A program made the translations under genes and the position numbers. The notes beneath the pieces are model-generated. The model was given only the letters and a program-made list of their open reading frames with translations. It did no database searches and was not told the origin of the DNA. A DNA stretch of 64,000 nucleotides from Dipteris shenzhenensis (taxonomy: Eukaryota > Polypodiophyta > Polypodiopsida > Gleicheniales): the NCBI GenBank assembly GCA_047967505.1, contig CM106539.1. One strand, given 5' to 3'. Below are positions 33,408-45,267 of this stretch, one piece after another. The stretch's first letter is position 1, and every line of letters begins with the position of its first letter.

Positions 33408-33938
33408 TCCTTTCCTCTGCAACTCTAGACAGTTGCACATAGTACACTTAAGTCATTAAGGCCTTTTTTGGCTTCTTGACTCCTTTCTGTAACTTGTTCT
33501 TGTTTTCCTTTTAAAAACATTCATGGGATGTTTCGCTCCAATCAGACTCTCAAACAACCCTCTTTCAACTCCTTCTCCCTCATCCCAAGCATCTTTGGAT
33601 GGTTGCACTTATTACATTTAAGTCATCATGGCGTTGCCTTTTGACTCACTTCATTGCTTGTCGAGCAATTTTCTCTTTCTTTTGGTTTTTCCTTCTTTCT
33701 AAGAAGTCTTCCACCCCAAAAAATTCCCATATTAGCCCACTACATCCTTGTTATGGCTATCATATAAACTCTTTTTTCCCCTAGTTACTTGCAAAACCAA
33801 CAGCTCCCATTTCTCCACAATAGCATGTCTTACTCAAGCACTTCTCTTACTCTTTTTCCACTGCTTATTTGACACTTCTAAAATATTACTAGTCCTTTTC
33901 GGGTAGACAATAGGTATCCTACTAGGGCAAAGGTGGGT
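33408..33938. other. Spacer between the two nest-host repeat copies
   Basis: It holds its own weak repeat (TTGCAC-TA-TACA-TTAAGTCAT near 33433 and 33603). No gene was recognised. Confidence 0.5.
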
Positions 33939-34160
33939 ACACACACACACACTTAGTACTCTCCTTTTTCTTTTGCATCCACTGAGTTTCTTAATTTTCC
34001 ATTTTTCTATTTTTTCTAATTCCTTTTCCTTCTATCTCACAAATACTCCCTAATTTTTTCGTGATTCCTCCTTTTTTTTTTTTCTTTCTTAAAGCTCTAA
34101 AATTTCCCCCCTCCCCCCCCGAAACTTTAACCAATTTTCTCCACTTTTCTTCCCTATTTT
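33939..34160 (+). repeat. Nest-host repeat, copy B, part 1
   Basis: Matches 32664-32880 of copy A (TCTCCTTTTTCTTTTGCATC, CCTAATTTTT, TTAAAGCTCTAAA) up to the insertion point of the minus-strand copia element. The continuation is at 39993. Confidence 0.85.
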
Positions 34161-34331
34161 TGAGAGTGCTCTCAACCGAAGCAAGAACGGAAGAAGGAGA
34201 GAGAGAGACAGAGAGCCACACAAGTTTTGGTGGGTGCAGAACCACACTAATCTTCTTTTTCATTCATTTATATATGTGTTTGAGTATTGTACATAACCGG
34301 GGTAAAGGCACAATGACCTTTAACCCCCACA
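34161..34331 (-). repeat. 3' LTR of copia element B
   Basis: 171 bp, plus-strand reading TGAGAGTGCTCTCAACC to CCCCCACA. It lies at the element's 3' end because the element is on the minus strand. Confidence 0.93.
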
Positions 34332-34398
34332 ACCTCCCACTTAAAGGACAATGTGCCTTTAAGGGAGAACAACCAGTGAGCATACTATCCAATGCCCA

Positions 34399-37300
34399 TC
34401 AATACACGACAATACTCAAACCACTGACTAGGTAGACAAGCTCTATGCGCTTGTCCTCAAGTACCTCCCTGATGAAATGGTACCTGACCTCAATGTGTTT
34501 GGTCTTTGCATGAAAGACCGGATTCCGTGCTAGCTGAATAGCACTCATGGAATCACTATGCAATGTCGGTACACCTGTATGAATCCCCAAATCTCCCACT
34601 AGCCGATCAAGCCATATAGCCTCCTTGCAACCCTCTGTTCCTGCAACATACTCAGCCTCTGTGGTAGACAAAGCAATGCAATTCTGTGCGCGAGACATCC
34701 ACGACACTGCACCACCTGCAAAGGTGAACACATAACCAGAGGTGGATCTCCTACTATCCACATGCCCTGCATAGTCTGAATCTGTGTACCCAAGTACACA
34801 CATGTCTCCTTTACCAAAGCAGATGCACATCTCCTTGGTACCCTTCATGTACCTCATGATGCACTTAACTGCCTCCCAATGCCTCTTTCCTGGATTAGCC
34901 ATATACCGGCTAACAACTCCCACTGCAAATGCAATGTTTGGTCTAGTAGCTATCATAGCATACATAAGACTCCCAACTGCTGATGCATAAGGAACCTTGG
35001 CCATCATGGCCCTTTCCTCATCTGATTTGGGACTATCTGTATGACTCAGTTTCACATATGGAGGCAATGGAGTACTCACTGCCTTCCCCCCCTCCATATT
35101 GAAACGCTGCAATACTTTTGTAACATACTCTTTTTGTGAAAGCCAAAGGAGTTTCCTACTCCGATCACGCGTGATGCGCATACCAAGAATATGACCTACA
35201 AGTCCCAAGTCCTTCATATCAAAGGCCTCATACAACTTGGCCTTTAATGCATCTAGCTCATAAGTATTCTTGCTAGCCAATAGCATATCATCCACATATA
35301 GTGCCAGGATTATCAGGCTGTTATCCTTAGCCCTTTTAGTGTAGAGGCAGTGATCAATTTCACTCCTTCTAAAACCCTGGGACCGAATGAAAGCATCAAA
35401 CTCCTGATACCATTCTCTAGGCGCTTGCTTAAGACCATAGAGACTCTTCTTCAGCTTGCAAACTAAATGCTCTTTGCCCTTTTCTTCAAAGCCTTCCGGC
35501 TGCACCATGTAAATTTCCTCATGCAAATCCCCATGCAAGAAAGCTGTCTTGACATCCATTTGCATAAGCTCCATATCCTCTACTGCCACTAGTCCAAGCA
35601 TGCATCTAAGTGTGGTCATCTTCACAACCGGAGAGAATATCTCATCAAAGTCCACACCCTTCTCTTGCTTGAACCCTTTAGCAACCAAACGGGCCTTGTA
35701 CCTAGGCACATCATCACCTGTGACCTTCATTTTGTAGACCCATTTACATGGCAATGCTTTCTTTCCATGTGGCAAAGAAACCAAGTCCCAAGTCTTATTC
35801 TTCATAAGTGAACTCATCTCTGATTGCATAGCATACTCCCACTTGCGTTGATCCTCACGCATCATAGCCTCTTTGTAGCAAGAAGGCTCCCCGCAATCAG
35901 TAAGCATCACATAGTCTACCCCTGGAACAAACCTATCAGGTGGTCTAGACACTCTAGATGATCTTCTCAAGGGCATTTCAGCTTGCTGTCCCATTTGCAT
36001 ATCAGCCATATTTGGCTCATCATTTCCACCAATCGATGATCCATCATCTACCCTTGATTGTATACCTGTGGGAGTACTTGGTGGTACCATTTCTTGTACA
36101 TTTGGTGCATGGACAGCTTGCTATCTATCAACATATGCAGGTGGATTCACATCCTGGAAAGTGATTCTTCTCATTTCCACATCCCTCATGGGTGCCTTAT
36201 GCATCTTCTTCTCATTGAAGACCACATCATGGCTGCGTATGATCTTCTTTGCATTTGGATCCCAGAGACGATAGCCCATCTCTCCACTTTCACCATAACC
36301 CAGAAAGATGCATTTCCTAGACTTAGGATCTAGCTTCTTTCGAAGCTCTTTTGGCACATGTGCATATGCCTCGCACCCAAATATACGCAAATGAGAGTAA
36401 GAGGGCTTCTTGCCACTCGATGCCTCTTCAGGAATACCACCATCCAAACTGTTACTAGGTGATCTATTGATCACATGCACTGCAGTTTTCATTGCCTCAG
36501 CCCAAAAACCACCAAAAAGTCTTGCATTGGAAAGCATGCATTGCAACCTTTCTTGAATGGTACGATTCATCTTTTCTACAATCGGATTTTGCTCTGGAGT
36601 ATGAGGGGATGTGAGCTTCCTCTTAATCCCACGTGTATCACAGAAATGCTAAAAGTCATGAGAGAGATACTCTCCACCATTGTCAGTCCGTAGGCATTTA
36701 AGCGTTCTACCTGACTGATTCTCAACCAAGGCCAGCCATTTCTAAAATACCTGGAACACATCACTCTTCCGAGCTATAGCATAAGCCCACACTTTCCTAG
36801 TTGCATCATCAATGAATGTCACATAGTATTCAGCCCCGCCTAATGATCGTGTAGGCATGGGACCACATACGTCTAAATGCACCAAATCAAGCATTTCAAA
36901 CTCTATCTTTCCCCTTCTTTTATGGGCTGATTTAGTCTGCTTCCCATAGAGACAGTGCTCACAAAATTCAAAAGCAGAGAAACTCAAATGCGGTACATAA
37001 CCCAAACGGCATAAGAGTTTCATTCCATTCTGGCTCATGTGCCCCAACCTGCAATGCCACAAAGAAGTGCTTGGCTGCTCGGTTATTGCAACAACATGAT
37101 CAAATACCCCTGATACATGTAAGGGATACAAAGTCCCACACTTGGCACTCCTGGCCAAAAGCATAGAGCCCTTCTGAATTTTCCAACTTTGAAAGCCAAA
37201 AGTGGTGTGAAAACCAGCATCATCTAGCTGACCCACTGAAATAAGACTCTTGGTCAGCTTAGGCACATGTCTCACATGTTTCAAAACAAATGCAGACCCA

Positions 37301-38139
37301 TTTGCAAAAGAAAACTTTATGTCACCTGCTTCCACTATGTCACATGCATAGTCATTTCCAAGATGCACACAACCTGTCTTTCCACTATCATAAGTGGAGA
37401 ACCATTCCCTATGGGGAGTAACATGGAATGAAGCACCAGAATCCAAAATCCAATCCTGGGAATATGCATCATCTGAAGTGGTAAGCAACTCTGCAGATAA
37501 AGTAGACATGAAGAGAACATCATTGTCACTATCATGTGTGACTGCATTGATCTCCTCGATCTTCACTTTTCCTTTGTCCTCCCTTGGACTCTCTTCCTTT
37601 TGATTTGCACCCCAATTTGCATTCTTTTTCTTATCCTTTTGCTCTCTTTTCAGCTTGTAGCAATCCTTTTTCATATGGCCCTTCTTGCCACAGTGGTAAC
37701 ACTCAATGTTTTGTGCCCTAGATTTGCTACGAGACTTCCCTCTTTCTTGGGACTTCCCCCTGAACTGTGATCTACCCCTTTGCACATTTAAGGCTGCATC
37801 CTGCTTGTTGCCATCCATAGACTTCCGTCTAATCTCCTCGGCCAACAAGCTACCCACAACATCATCAAATTTCAGTACTCCACCAGGTGCAGAGTTACTG
37901 ACAGCTGTACGGAAGGTATCCCATGAGGATGGCAATGAACATAAGAGAAATATTGCCTTAGTCTCCGCATCAAAATTCATTTTCTGAGCCTGAAGCTGGC
38001 TAAAAATAATATTTAATTCATTCAAGTGAGAAGCAATGGAGACCCCTTCCTTCATCTGCAGCTCAAACAACCTCTTCATGAGGTAAACTTTATTAGAGGT
38101 AGTTTCCTTCTCATAAGTGGCACACAGTTTCTTCCACAA
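34399..38139 (-). pseudogene. Gag-pol of copia element B, three stops
   Basis: One continuous phase. Gag continues from the frameshift near 38160 (EKETTSNKVYLMKRLFELQM) to the zinc knuckle CYHCGKKGHMKKDC. Protease is WILDSGASFHVT. Integrase has the GAG-pre zinc region (LWHCRLGHMS, FCEHCLYGKQ), [18 protein letters not shown] and EQNPIVEKMNR. Reverse transcriptase has KARLVAKGFKQ, QMDVKTAFLHGDL, LKQAPREWYQ and YVDD (35287-35298). RNase H has YTDSDYAGHVDSRRSTSGY and ALSTTEAEY. TAG stops are at 36742-36744, 36649-36651 and 36118-36120, where Gln is usual or plausible. The end reads LVYLVSGLSIVVY, apparently lacking the usual ADxLTK block through a short deletion and frame change. Confidence 0.93.
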
Positions 38140-38155
38140 ATCTTCTGTAGTCTGC

Positions 38156-38404
38156 TCATTTTACTACTGTGAAATAAAGTGACTCTGCAAGATGAAGTCT
38201 AATAGTAGACTTTGCTAATGCATCCAACTCATTCCAATCATCCTCAGACATATTTGCAGGCTTAGCTTCAATCCCTGCCAAGGGTTTAATCTGCTTCTTT
38301 TGAATAAGCACATCCCTTATTTGTTCTTTCCACAAAGAAAAGTTTGTCCCATCAAAATTTTTAATGTTGAAAAACTCCTTTTCAAACATGGAAGAGGATG
38401 CCAT
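38156..38404 (-). pseudogene. Gag start of copia element B, frameshifted
   Basis: ATG at 38402-38404 opens MASSSMFEKEFFNIKNFDGT and NFSLWKEQIRDVLIQK, the N-terminal Gag domain of plant copia elements. Near 38160 an AAAA run in place of the expected AAA moves translation into a TGA. The rest of Gag is in the phase of the gag-pol entry that ends at 38139. A single-base insertion in a homopolymer could be biological or an assembly error. Confidence 0.88.
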
Positions 38405-39804
38405 GATGCAAATAAAGCAAAATCCCAAATGCTAGTGCCTCAAGAGAGAATCACACCAAATACCAAGTGCACCCAAATGTGTATGCCACAATAGAGTGAA
38501 ATATCACCAAAACTCAAAGCTCAAAGCATCAAAAGATGCATCTGACTCATGTGCATATACTATGCATCCATATGAGCAAATCTGGCCCAAAAGAAAATGC
38601 CAATAAGTGCCAAATGACTCAAGCATAAACACTGTCCACTGGTATATGCATCAATAATATCTCATCCAAGAGAGCATAGCACTATCAGTGCATCACCTAC
38701 AATGTGTCAAAGCTGTCCCTCAGCATAAAATAGCATCCATGTGCAAAGCGTCCATAAAAAATAGCATCCCACAAGGCAATTTGGGCCTATCAGCGCATCC
38801 AATAAGGACCGCAATGCACCCAAATGGCCTATAAATCATCCACTACAACCCAATGCATACCACGAATGAGCGCACTGCAACCAGAGTGATCTACATAAGG
38901 TATGCTCAAGAAATCATAGTCCCACGGTAATGATCGCTACTGAAAATAGAACCTGAGATGCCTCAAAACATGGGCACCATTGCATAATCGGACTCAGCAA
39001 GAAAATCTGCAAATATCTCTCTTCTGCCAGAACTCCAAAATCCCAACCGATGAGTGAGAAATGGGAGTCAACACTTATCCACTGCCATGTGGCATAAATC
39101 TAAGGTTTCAAAACCTTAGAATGAAAAATGCATAACAGAGAGACGAAATCGAATACGCAGAGATCTATAACTCTGAAAATCCTCCATCGAATTGCGCAAG
39201 AACTGACAGGTAGGGGGTTTTGGGCGTCCGGAACGCAATGGGACAGACGGTTTTGGAAACCGTGGTCTCAATCACTGGGTCCAACACACGGACTGAAAAA
39301 CGTTTTCGGAAACAGAGCTGTTTGTAAACTCCACCGGAGTATAAATGATGAGCAACATAGAAGTTTTAGGACCTCCTGAGTCCACCGGAACTGACAGATC
39401 TGCAAATGGTTGCTCCAAACTTGAGTTCCAACACCCGGGCAAAAAACGCAGGAACTGACACAGTGAGTCAGAAATCCAATGAAATGATCCCAGATTCAAG
39501 AATGAAGGTGTTTCCAAGCTCCTGAAGTGAAGTGGACACCAAAAGCAAGCAATAGTTGCCTCCACAAGTCAATGCGGAGTCTCTGTCATCGAACAGAATA
39601 GGGAAAAGCTCAAAAAACGACTTTTTCTTTGAAACCACTTAACAGGCTCTCAAAACCACTTCGCAAAGCCAAAGTGACTTTTCCAAAGGTTCCTCCAAGG
39701 TCTCTGCACACTCGGATGCAAGTAAAGTCACCCACAAAGCTTCTCCTTCCTCCCACAGAGCTACTGAGCTTCCAAGCATTCACACACGCTCAGCTAGATC
39801 ACCC
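38405..39804 (-). other. Leader of copia element B
   Basis: About 1.4 kb without conserved coding content between the primer site and the gag ATG, long for a copia leader. Short frames on both strands show no known domain. Confidence 0.6.
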
Positions 39805-39819
39805 GGGCTCTAATACCAG
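39805..39819 (-). promoter_or_regulatory. Primer-binding site of copia element B
   Basis: Read on the minus strand: TGGTATTAGAGCC just after the 5' LTR. It matches the initiator tRNA-Met complement except for T in place of C at the seventh base. Confidence 0.85.
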
Positions 39820-39820
39820 T

Positions 39821-39991
39821 TGAGAGTGCTCTCAACGGAAGCAAGAACGGAAGAAGGAGAGAGAGAGACAGAGAGCCACACAAGTTTTGGTGGGTGCAGA
39901 ACCACACTAATCTTCTTTTTCATTCATTTATATATGTGTTTGAGTATTGTACATAACCGGGGTAAAGGCACAATGACCTTTAACCCCCACA
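39821..39991 (-). repeat. 5' LTR of copia element B
   Basis: 171 bp, TGAGAGTGCTCTCAACG to CCCCCACA on the plus strand. One mismatch to the other LTR, and a GA-rich segment near 39857. Confidence 0.93.
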
Positions 39992-39992
39992 A

Positions 39993-40457
39993 GTTTTTTT
40001 CTCTTCCTTCCCCATAATTTTCCCTAATTTCACTTGATTTCCCCCAATTTTTTTTATTCATTTTTTAAAACTAACATTATAAATCCTTTTTCCTTTTTTT
40101 AAAATTCTCTCTAGGCCCCTTTTTTTACACCTTTAAAGTCCACATCGAGCTATTTATGTCTATGTTTAAGCCACTATTTTATTATGACCCTGATAACAAG
40201 GGAGGGGTGTTTATGACACCGGTCTTCCCAATTAAAGTTAAGCTGGTTCTTACCATGTTTTCCTCTTGGATGGTGGCAGGTATGCAAACTCTCCTCTTCA
40301 ATAAAAGAGATGCTTATTAGGACTTCACCAAGCTCCAATTTTTTTTGCAAAAACATTATTGTCATTTCTTATCAAAACTCTTATATACCTTTTATGCAAT
40401 TTCGTAGGTGATTTACCTACATACTCAAGCTCTTCCTTAATTCTATAATGTTCTCTT
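39993..40457 (+). repeat. Nest-host repeat, copy B, part 2
   Basis: Continues copy B after the minus-strand copia element (matching about 32870-33335 of copy A, roughly nine in ten bases identical) and stops at the next copia insertion. It includes ACAAGGGAGGGGTGTTTATG near 40196. Confidence 0.9.
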
Positions 40458-41178
40458 TGTTAGATATCAATGCTCCACTCTCGTGTAACTATGCGGGAAC
40501 CAGCTAACTCTACTTGTAAGCCCCCCATATGAGGAGAAGGTATTTGAGTAGCTCGGTTATCCGGTAGGACCTGGTTTGGACACCAGATGGGGGCCATGTG
40601 TGGCCTAATGGCTAGACAGAGTTGGCACACTGCCAACTAGGCTACATGCAAGTGCGGGAAGGCATCCCATGACTAACCGCACTGAGGGTAGATGGAGCAT
40701 TTCCCAAGGCAACCCACTCTCGGGTTGCGAGGCCCGTTTGGAGCCCCAGATGATCCCGGATGGCTCTGGGCTGAATGGACACCACAGGTGAGTTGCTCTA
40801 TTTTACGCCACGGTTCTATCGTGTGGTCGGTGGCCTACCTCGGGACCGACCCCCAGTCAACCGTTTTGGGCGGACTGGGTCGGTCACCCAATTGGGTCTA
40901 ATCGACTATGATTGCTGGGTATATAAGAGCAAGCCCGTGAAGCCCATTTCATCACTGGCTATAGCAACCCTGATTCCTTAACATCCAGCCTCTGTACTCT
41001 ACTATTTCCAGCTCGCCATCGAAGCTTCTTTCACAGGAGCGCACTGTTGGGAGGCAGCGCCATCTATTGTACCAATTCTATAGTAATCAAATTTTTGATT
41101 CTCCATACTATCTGTTTTCTCTCTTGCGTACGAGATCCTGTTATCTATTGAGCACAGGCGTTGTATTATTTTCTTACA
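40458..41178 (+). repeat. 5' LTR of copia element C
   Basis: 721 bp, colinear with 45268-45988. It contains a TATATAAGAG motif (40919-40928) that is a reasonable TATA box for the element's transcript. Confidence 0.95.
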
Positions 41179-41192
41179 TGGTATCAGAGCCT
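41179..41192 (+). promoter_or_regulatory. Primer-binding site of copia element C
   Basis: TGGTATCAGAGCCT begins at the first base after the LTR; it is the initiator tRNA-Met complement. Confidence 0.93.
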
Positions 41193-41248
41193 AGACTCTA
41201 GCAAGAAGATTTGGTAGTGTGTTTCTATTTGCGAGGAGATTGTGAGAG

Positions 41249-42230
41249 ATGGCCCAGCCCGCAAGACTGTGAATCCCACCGTTCGGCGAAAGCGGAAAGT
41301 TGGACAGCTCTAACTATCCACTCTGGAAGTTCAAGATGAAGACCATCCTAAGCACATACGAACTTTGGGATACTACTACTGGGGTGGACGTGAGGCCAGT
41401 TGCAAGATCGGATCCAGCCAATGTAGGACAACAGATTGTATCAACTACGGATGAGATTCTCGCATGGACAAGAAGAAATGCAGATGCGCTATGTTCTATT
41501 GTCTGCAGTGTAACTGATTCCGTCATGGCATTAATTCAACATGTCACCACAGCGGAGGAGGCATCGACCGTCTTGAAAAATTAGTACAAGACCACGAATC
41601 AGATGCAGATTCAGAATCTGGAGACAACTCGTGAATGAAAAATTGTTTGGGTCTGAAGCGGCAGAGAAGTTCATCACTAGGGTGAAGAATCTACGCGATC
41701 AAATGACTGCGATTGCCATCACCATCACCAGCGAGAATCTAGCACAAAGGTGCATACAGATTCTCCCACCAAAGTACGATGGTCTTGTTACAGTGCTGAA
41801 TATGCAGAACGGAAATCCGCCCCTCAACTTTGAGGATTTCAGTGCGATGCTTCTGGAGGAGGAGATGCGTCAAAAGACGAGGACTGGAGAAGATTCGGTT
41901 TTCTACGCTGGATCAAAGAAAGGTAAGGGTAAGGACTCTGGTAACCCATCTTCTTCTGATGATAAAAAGAGAAAGAAGAAGATCAAGTGCTTCTATTGCA
42001 ACAAGGCAGGGCACAAGCAGAATGAGTACCAGAAGAAGATTGCAGATGAGAAGAACATAGTAAAGAAAGAGTCCAGCAACAGCACACAGGCAGTATCAGT
42101 AGAGCTATTCATAGCAATTGAGGAGATTTGCATGGAGACAGTTCATGTACCTGTGGATGAACCGTGGATCATTGACAGTGGTGCATCGTGCCACATGACC
42201 AGTCGAAAGGATTGGTATACCTCTCTATAG
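41249..42230 (+). pseudogene. Gag-protease of copia element C
   Basis: ATG at 41249 (MAQPARL) is followed by TGA at 41270-41272, then SSNYPLWKFKMKTILSTYEL, a Gag N-terminal domain. TAG at 41582-41584 and a frameshift near 41630 lead into RVKNLRDQMTAIAI and MLLEEEMRQKT. The zinc knuckle reads CFYCNKAGHKQNEY, the fourth zinc ligand Cys being replaced by Tyr. Protease WIIDSGASCHMTS follows. The frame meets TAG at 42228-42230 and continues in phase as integrase. Gag would form the particle and bind RNA; the damaged knuckle would impair that. Confidence 0.9.
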
Positions 42231-43665
42231 TCGGTAGGGAATGACATCCTAGTAGCAATCGACAATGATGCAAAATGTCCAGCAAAAGGAAAAGGTACGA
42301 TTGCTCTCAAGTCAGATGGAATTGTAAAACAGTTGTCCGATGTTCTTTATGTGCCAGATATCAAAAGGAACTTGTTGTTCGTTTCTGCGATCACGGATCG
42401 GGACCTCAAAGTTCAATTCGATAAGAATGGTGCACAGATTCTGGATCTTCAAGGGAAGGTCATTGGTAAAGGTACACGGCGCAACAACATCTACGAACTC
42501 TTAGCTTTCAATGCTCGAGCCGATGTGAAGAACACTAAGCTGTGGCATGAGAGGTTTGGTCATCTAAACCTTAGTTCTTTGAAGGAGATGCATAAAAGTG
42601 GAATGATTGTAGACCTACCAGAAATTTTAGATGTGCCCGATGTATGTGAAGCTTGCATGATGGGCAAGCAGCATCGGCAGCCCTTTCCTAAAGAGGCCAG
42701 CAGGGCAAAGGCTCCTCTAGAGCTCGTTCACACGGACCTCTGCGGAAAGATGGAGATGGAAGCTTTGGGTGGTTCCTACTACTTCATGATGTTGATCGAC
42801 GACTACAGTAGAAGGATATGGATATATTTCCTGAAGACTAAAGACAAGGCTTTTAGTAAGTTTAAGGAATGGCATGTAATGGTCGAGAAAGAAACAGGGA
42901 GGAAGGTGAAGAAATTAAGATCAGACAGAGGTGGAGAGTTCACATCAACTGAATTCGAGAGTTACTGCAAAAGTCACGGGATCAAGAGGCAGAAACCCCC
43001 GCCACATACATCACAGCAAAATGGAGTAGCAGAACGCAAGATGCGCGTCATCTATGAAATGGGCAGGAGTATGATGAAAGGGAAAGATTTGCCAAAGACT
43101 TTCTGGGCTGAAGTATGTAACACTGTAGTTTACATTCTAAATCGTAGCTACACGAAGGCTGTGAACAGGATGACGCCACTGCAGGCCTTTTCTGGTAAGA
43201 AACCTTCAGCTGCACATTTTAGAGTATTTGGATGTGACTATTTTGTGCATGTCCCTTATGCTACCAGGACCAAATGGGAACCGAAGAGCCGGAAGTGTAT
43301 TTCTTGGGCTACAGTGAAGAGGCGAAGGGTTACCGTCTCTATAACCCTGTTACCAAGAAGGTAATAGTAAGTCGCGATGTGGTCTTCTCAGAACATCCGC
43401 ATCAATTGGAGGAGGATGCTTCCTTCCTAGAGAACCAGGACCAGGATATCCATCTAGTACCACCACCAACAGCAGACCGAATTCCCCCAACGGTGCTTGG
43501 GAGGATTCAAAAGAAGATGAAGAAGAACCTGCAGAACCACAATAGCAATGGCCATTCCCGAAGTGGGTAAAGCAGCTTTTGGACGGCAGAGAACCTCCAG
43601 CCATTGAGGAGGAACCATCCGAACACCGCCGATCCAAGAGATTAGAGGAGCAAAGAAGAGCATAG
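42231..43665 (+). pseudogene. Integrase region of copia element C
   Basis: In phase after the protease stop: SDVLYVPDIKRNLLFVSAI, LWHERFGHLNLSSL, CEACMMGKQHRQPFP, then the catalytic core VHTDLCGKME, RSDRGGEFTS and QQNGVAERKMR (the D, D and E positions present). A frameshift near 43305 moves to VYFLGYSEEAKGYRLYNP and SRDVVFSEHP. A second near 43560 precedes EEEPSEHRRSKRLEEQ and a TAG before the RT frame. Confidence 0.9.
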
Positions 43666-45237
43666 GAACACTTGGTCAACTACGCTTTGATGACAGAGGT
43701 GATCTGTGCTGATGAACCCAAGTGTCTTGAAGAGGCACAGGGTGATGATAGGTGGATGGAGGCTATGCAGTCAGAGTATGGCTCCATAATGAAGAACAAC
43801 ACTTGGGACCTTGTGGATCGTCCACCAAAACGCAAGGTAATCAGCACCAAGTGGGTATACAAGACCAAGTACAAGTCCGACGGCACGTTGGATAAGTACA
43901 AGGCTTGGCTCATGGCAAAAGGATTCGCACAAGTACATGGTTTTGATTATCAGGATACTTTTGCTCCCACAACTCGACTAACCACAATTCGTAGTGTTTT
44001 GGCTTTAGCAACCCAGGGAAGTTGGCCTATGTTTCAGATGGATGTAAAATCCGCCTTTCTAAATGGAGATCTCAAGGAGGAGGTATACGTGGAACAACCA
44101 CCAGGTTTTGTGATCCCCGGTTCAGAAGGTAAAGTCTGTAAACTGAAGAAGGCACTTTACGGGCTGAAACAGGCCCCACGAGCGTGGTACCAGCAAATTG
44201 ATGCCTACTTTCTACAAAACGGGTTCAGGAGGAGCCCATCTGATGCAAATTTGTATATCTTCAGAGAAGGAGGCAGGTGTATGATCATGGTCCTTTATGT
44301 GGACGACCTTATCATAACAGGGAACCATGAAGAGAAGATCTCGCAGACAAAGCATTTGCTAGGAAGAGAGTTTCAAATGACAGACCTCAGACTGATGCAT
44401 TTCTGTTTGGGGATTGAAGTTTGGCAAGAGCCGAAACAGATCTTCATCTTACAACTGAAGTATGCTGGAGAGATACTGAAAGCATTTGGCATGGCTGAGT
44501 GCAAGATAGTTGGTACCCCTATGGAGGTTGATGTGAAGCTCTCAAACGAGGATTCATCACCACTGGTGGACGAAGCGAAGTACAGAAGACTTGTGAGCAG
44601 TTTGATCTACCTGTGCAATACACGGCCGGACATTAGTTTTGCGACTGGTTTACTAAGCTGGTTTTCCAATAAGCCTCGGGAGAACCATTGGAGGGCATGG
44701 ATGCGGGTGCTGAAATACGTCAAAGGCACACTTGATTATGGCATCACCTATACCAAGGGCAACATCTTGACCGGATTCTGTGACTCGGATTGGGCAGGAG
44801 ACGTGGACAGCAGGAGATCAGTGACAGGTTACTGTTTCTCACTTGGATTTGGAGCTGTGTCATGGGTCAGCAAGAAGCAACCTACAGTTGCTCTTTCTTC
44901 TACCGAGGCTGAGTATAAATCTGCATGCTTTGCTTCTTGCGAGGCAGTGTGGTTGAGGAGGATTTTGGGGGACATGGGTGCAGTGCAGAACAAGCCTACG
45001 TAGTTATCATGTGACAATCAGAGTTGCATGGCGATTGCAGAGAACCCTATGTTCCATGCTCGCACAAAACACATTGAGATTCAATATCACTTTGTACGCG
45101 AGCTCATCATGGATGGAGAGGTCGACTTGGTGTATTGTCCGACTACAGAGAATGCTGCGGACATCTTCACGAAGGCTCTTGGAAGAGACTTGTTGGAGAG
45201 GCATCTTCATCGACTTGGCATTGGACCGAAAAAGTAA
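43666..45237 (+). pseudogene. Reverse transcriptase-RNase H of copia element C
   Basis: WMEAMQSEYGSIMKNNTWDL, then YKAWLMAKGFAQVHGFDYQD, QMDVKSAFLNGDL, LYGLKQAPRAWYQQ and catalytic YVDD (44295-44306). RNase H follows with GFCDSDWAGDVDSRRSVTGY, ALSSTEAEY, a TAG at 45001-45003, then SCDNQSCMAIAENPMFHART and ENAADIFTKAL. It ends at 45237, 30 bp before the 3' LTR. Apart from the stop this is the best preserved part of the element. Confidence 0.93.
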
Positions 45238-45258
45238 GTTCACTTGTGGGTGGACATT

Positions 45259-45267
45259 GAGGGGGGG
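45259..45267 (+). promoter_or_regulatory. Polypurine tract of copia element C
   Basis: GAGGGGGGG directly before the 3' LTR. Confidence 0.8.

Larger units (their letters stand above)
34161..39991 (-). mobile_element. Ty1/copia element B, minus strand, very young
   Basis: A 5831-bp element with 171-bp LTRs that differ at a single position (C versus G at base 16). In its own orientation the LTR begins TGTGGGGGTT and ends CTCTCA. Internal order is primer-binding site, about 1.4 kb leader, gag, protease, integrase, reverse transcriptase, RNase H, polypurine-like AAGTGGGAGGT. INT before RT is the Ty1/copia order. It sits inside nest-host repeat copy B. The flanking target repeat is imperfect (ATTTT left, GTTTT right) in a T-rich site. 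Confidence 0.93.

Noticed and set aside
38405-39804. Search for an extra gene in the long leader of copia element B
   Set aside because: Only short frames without domains on either strand; treated as leader.
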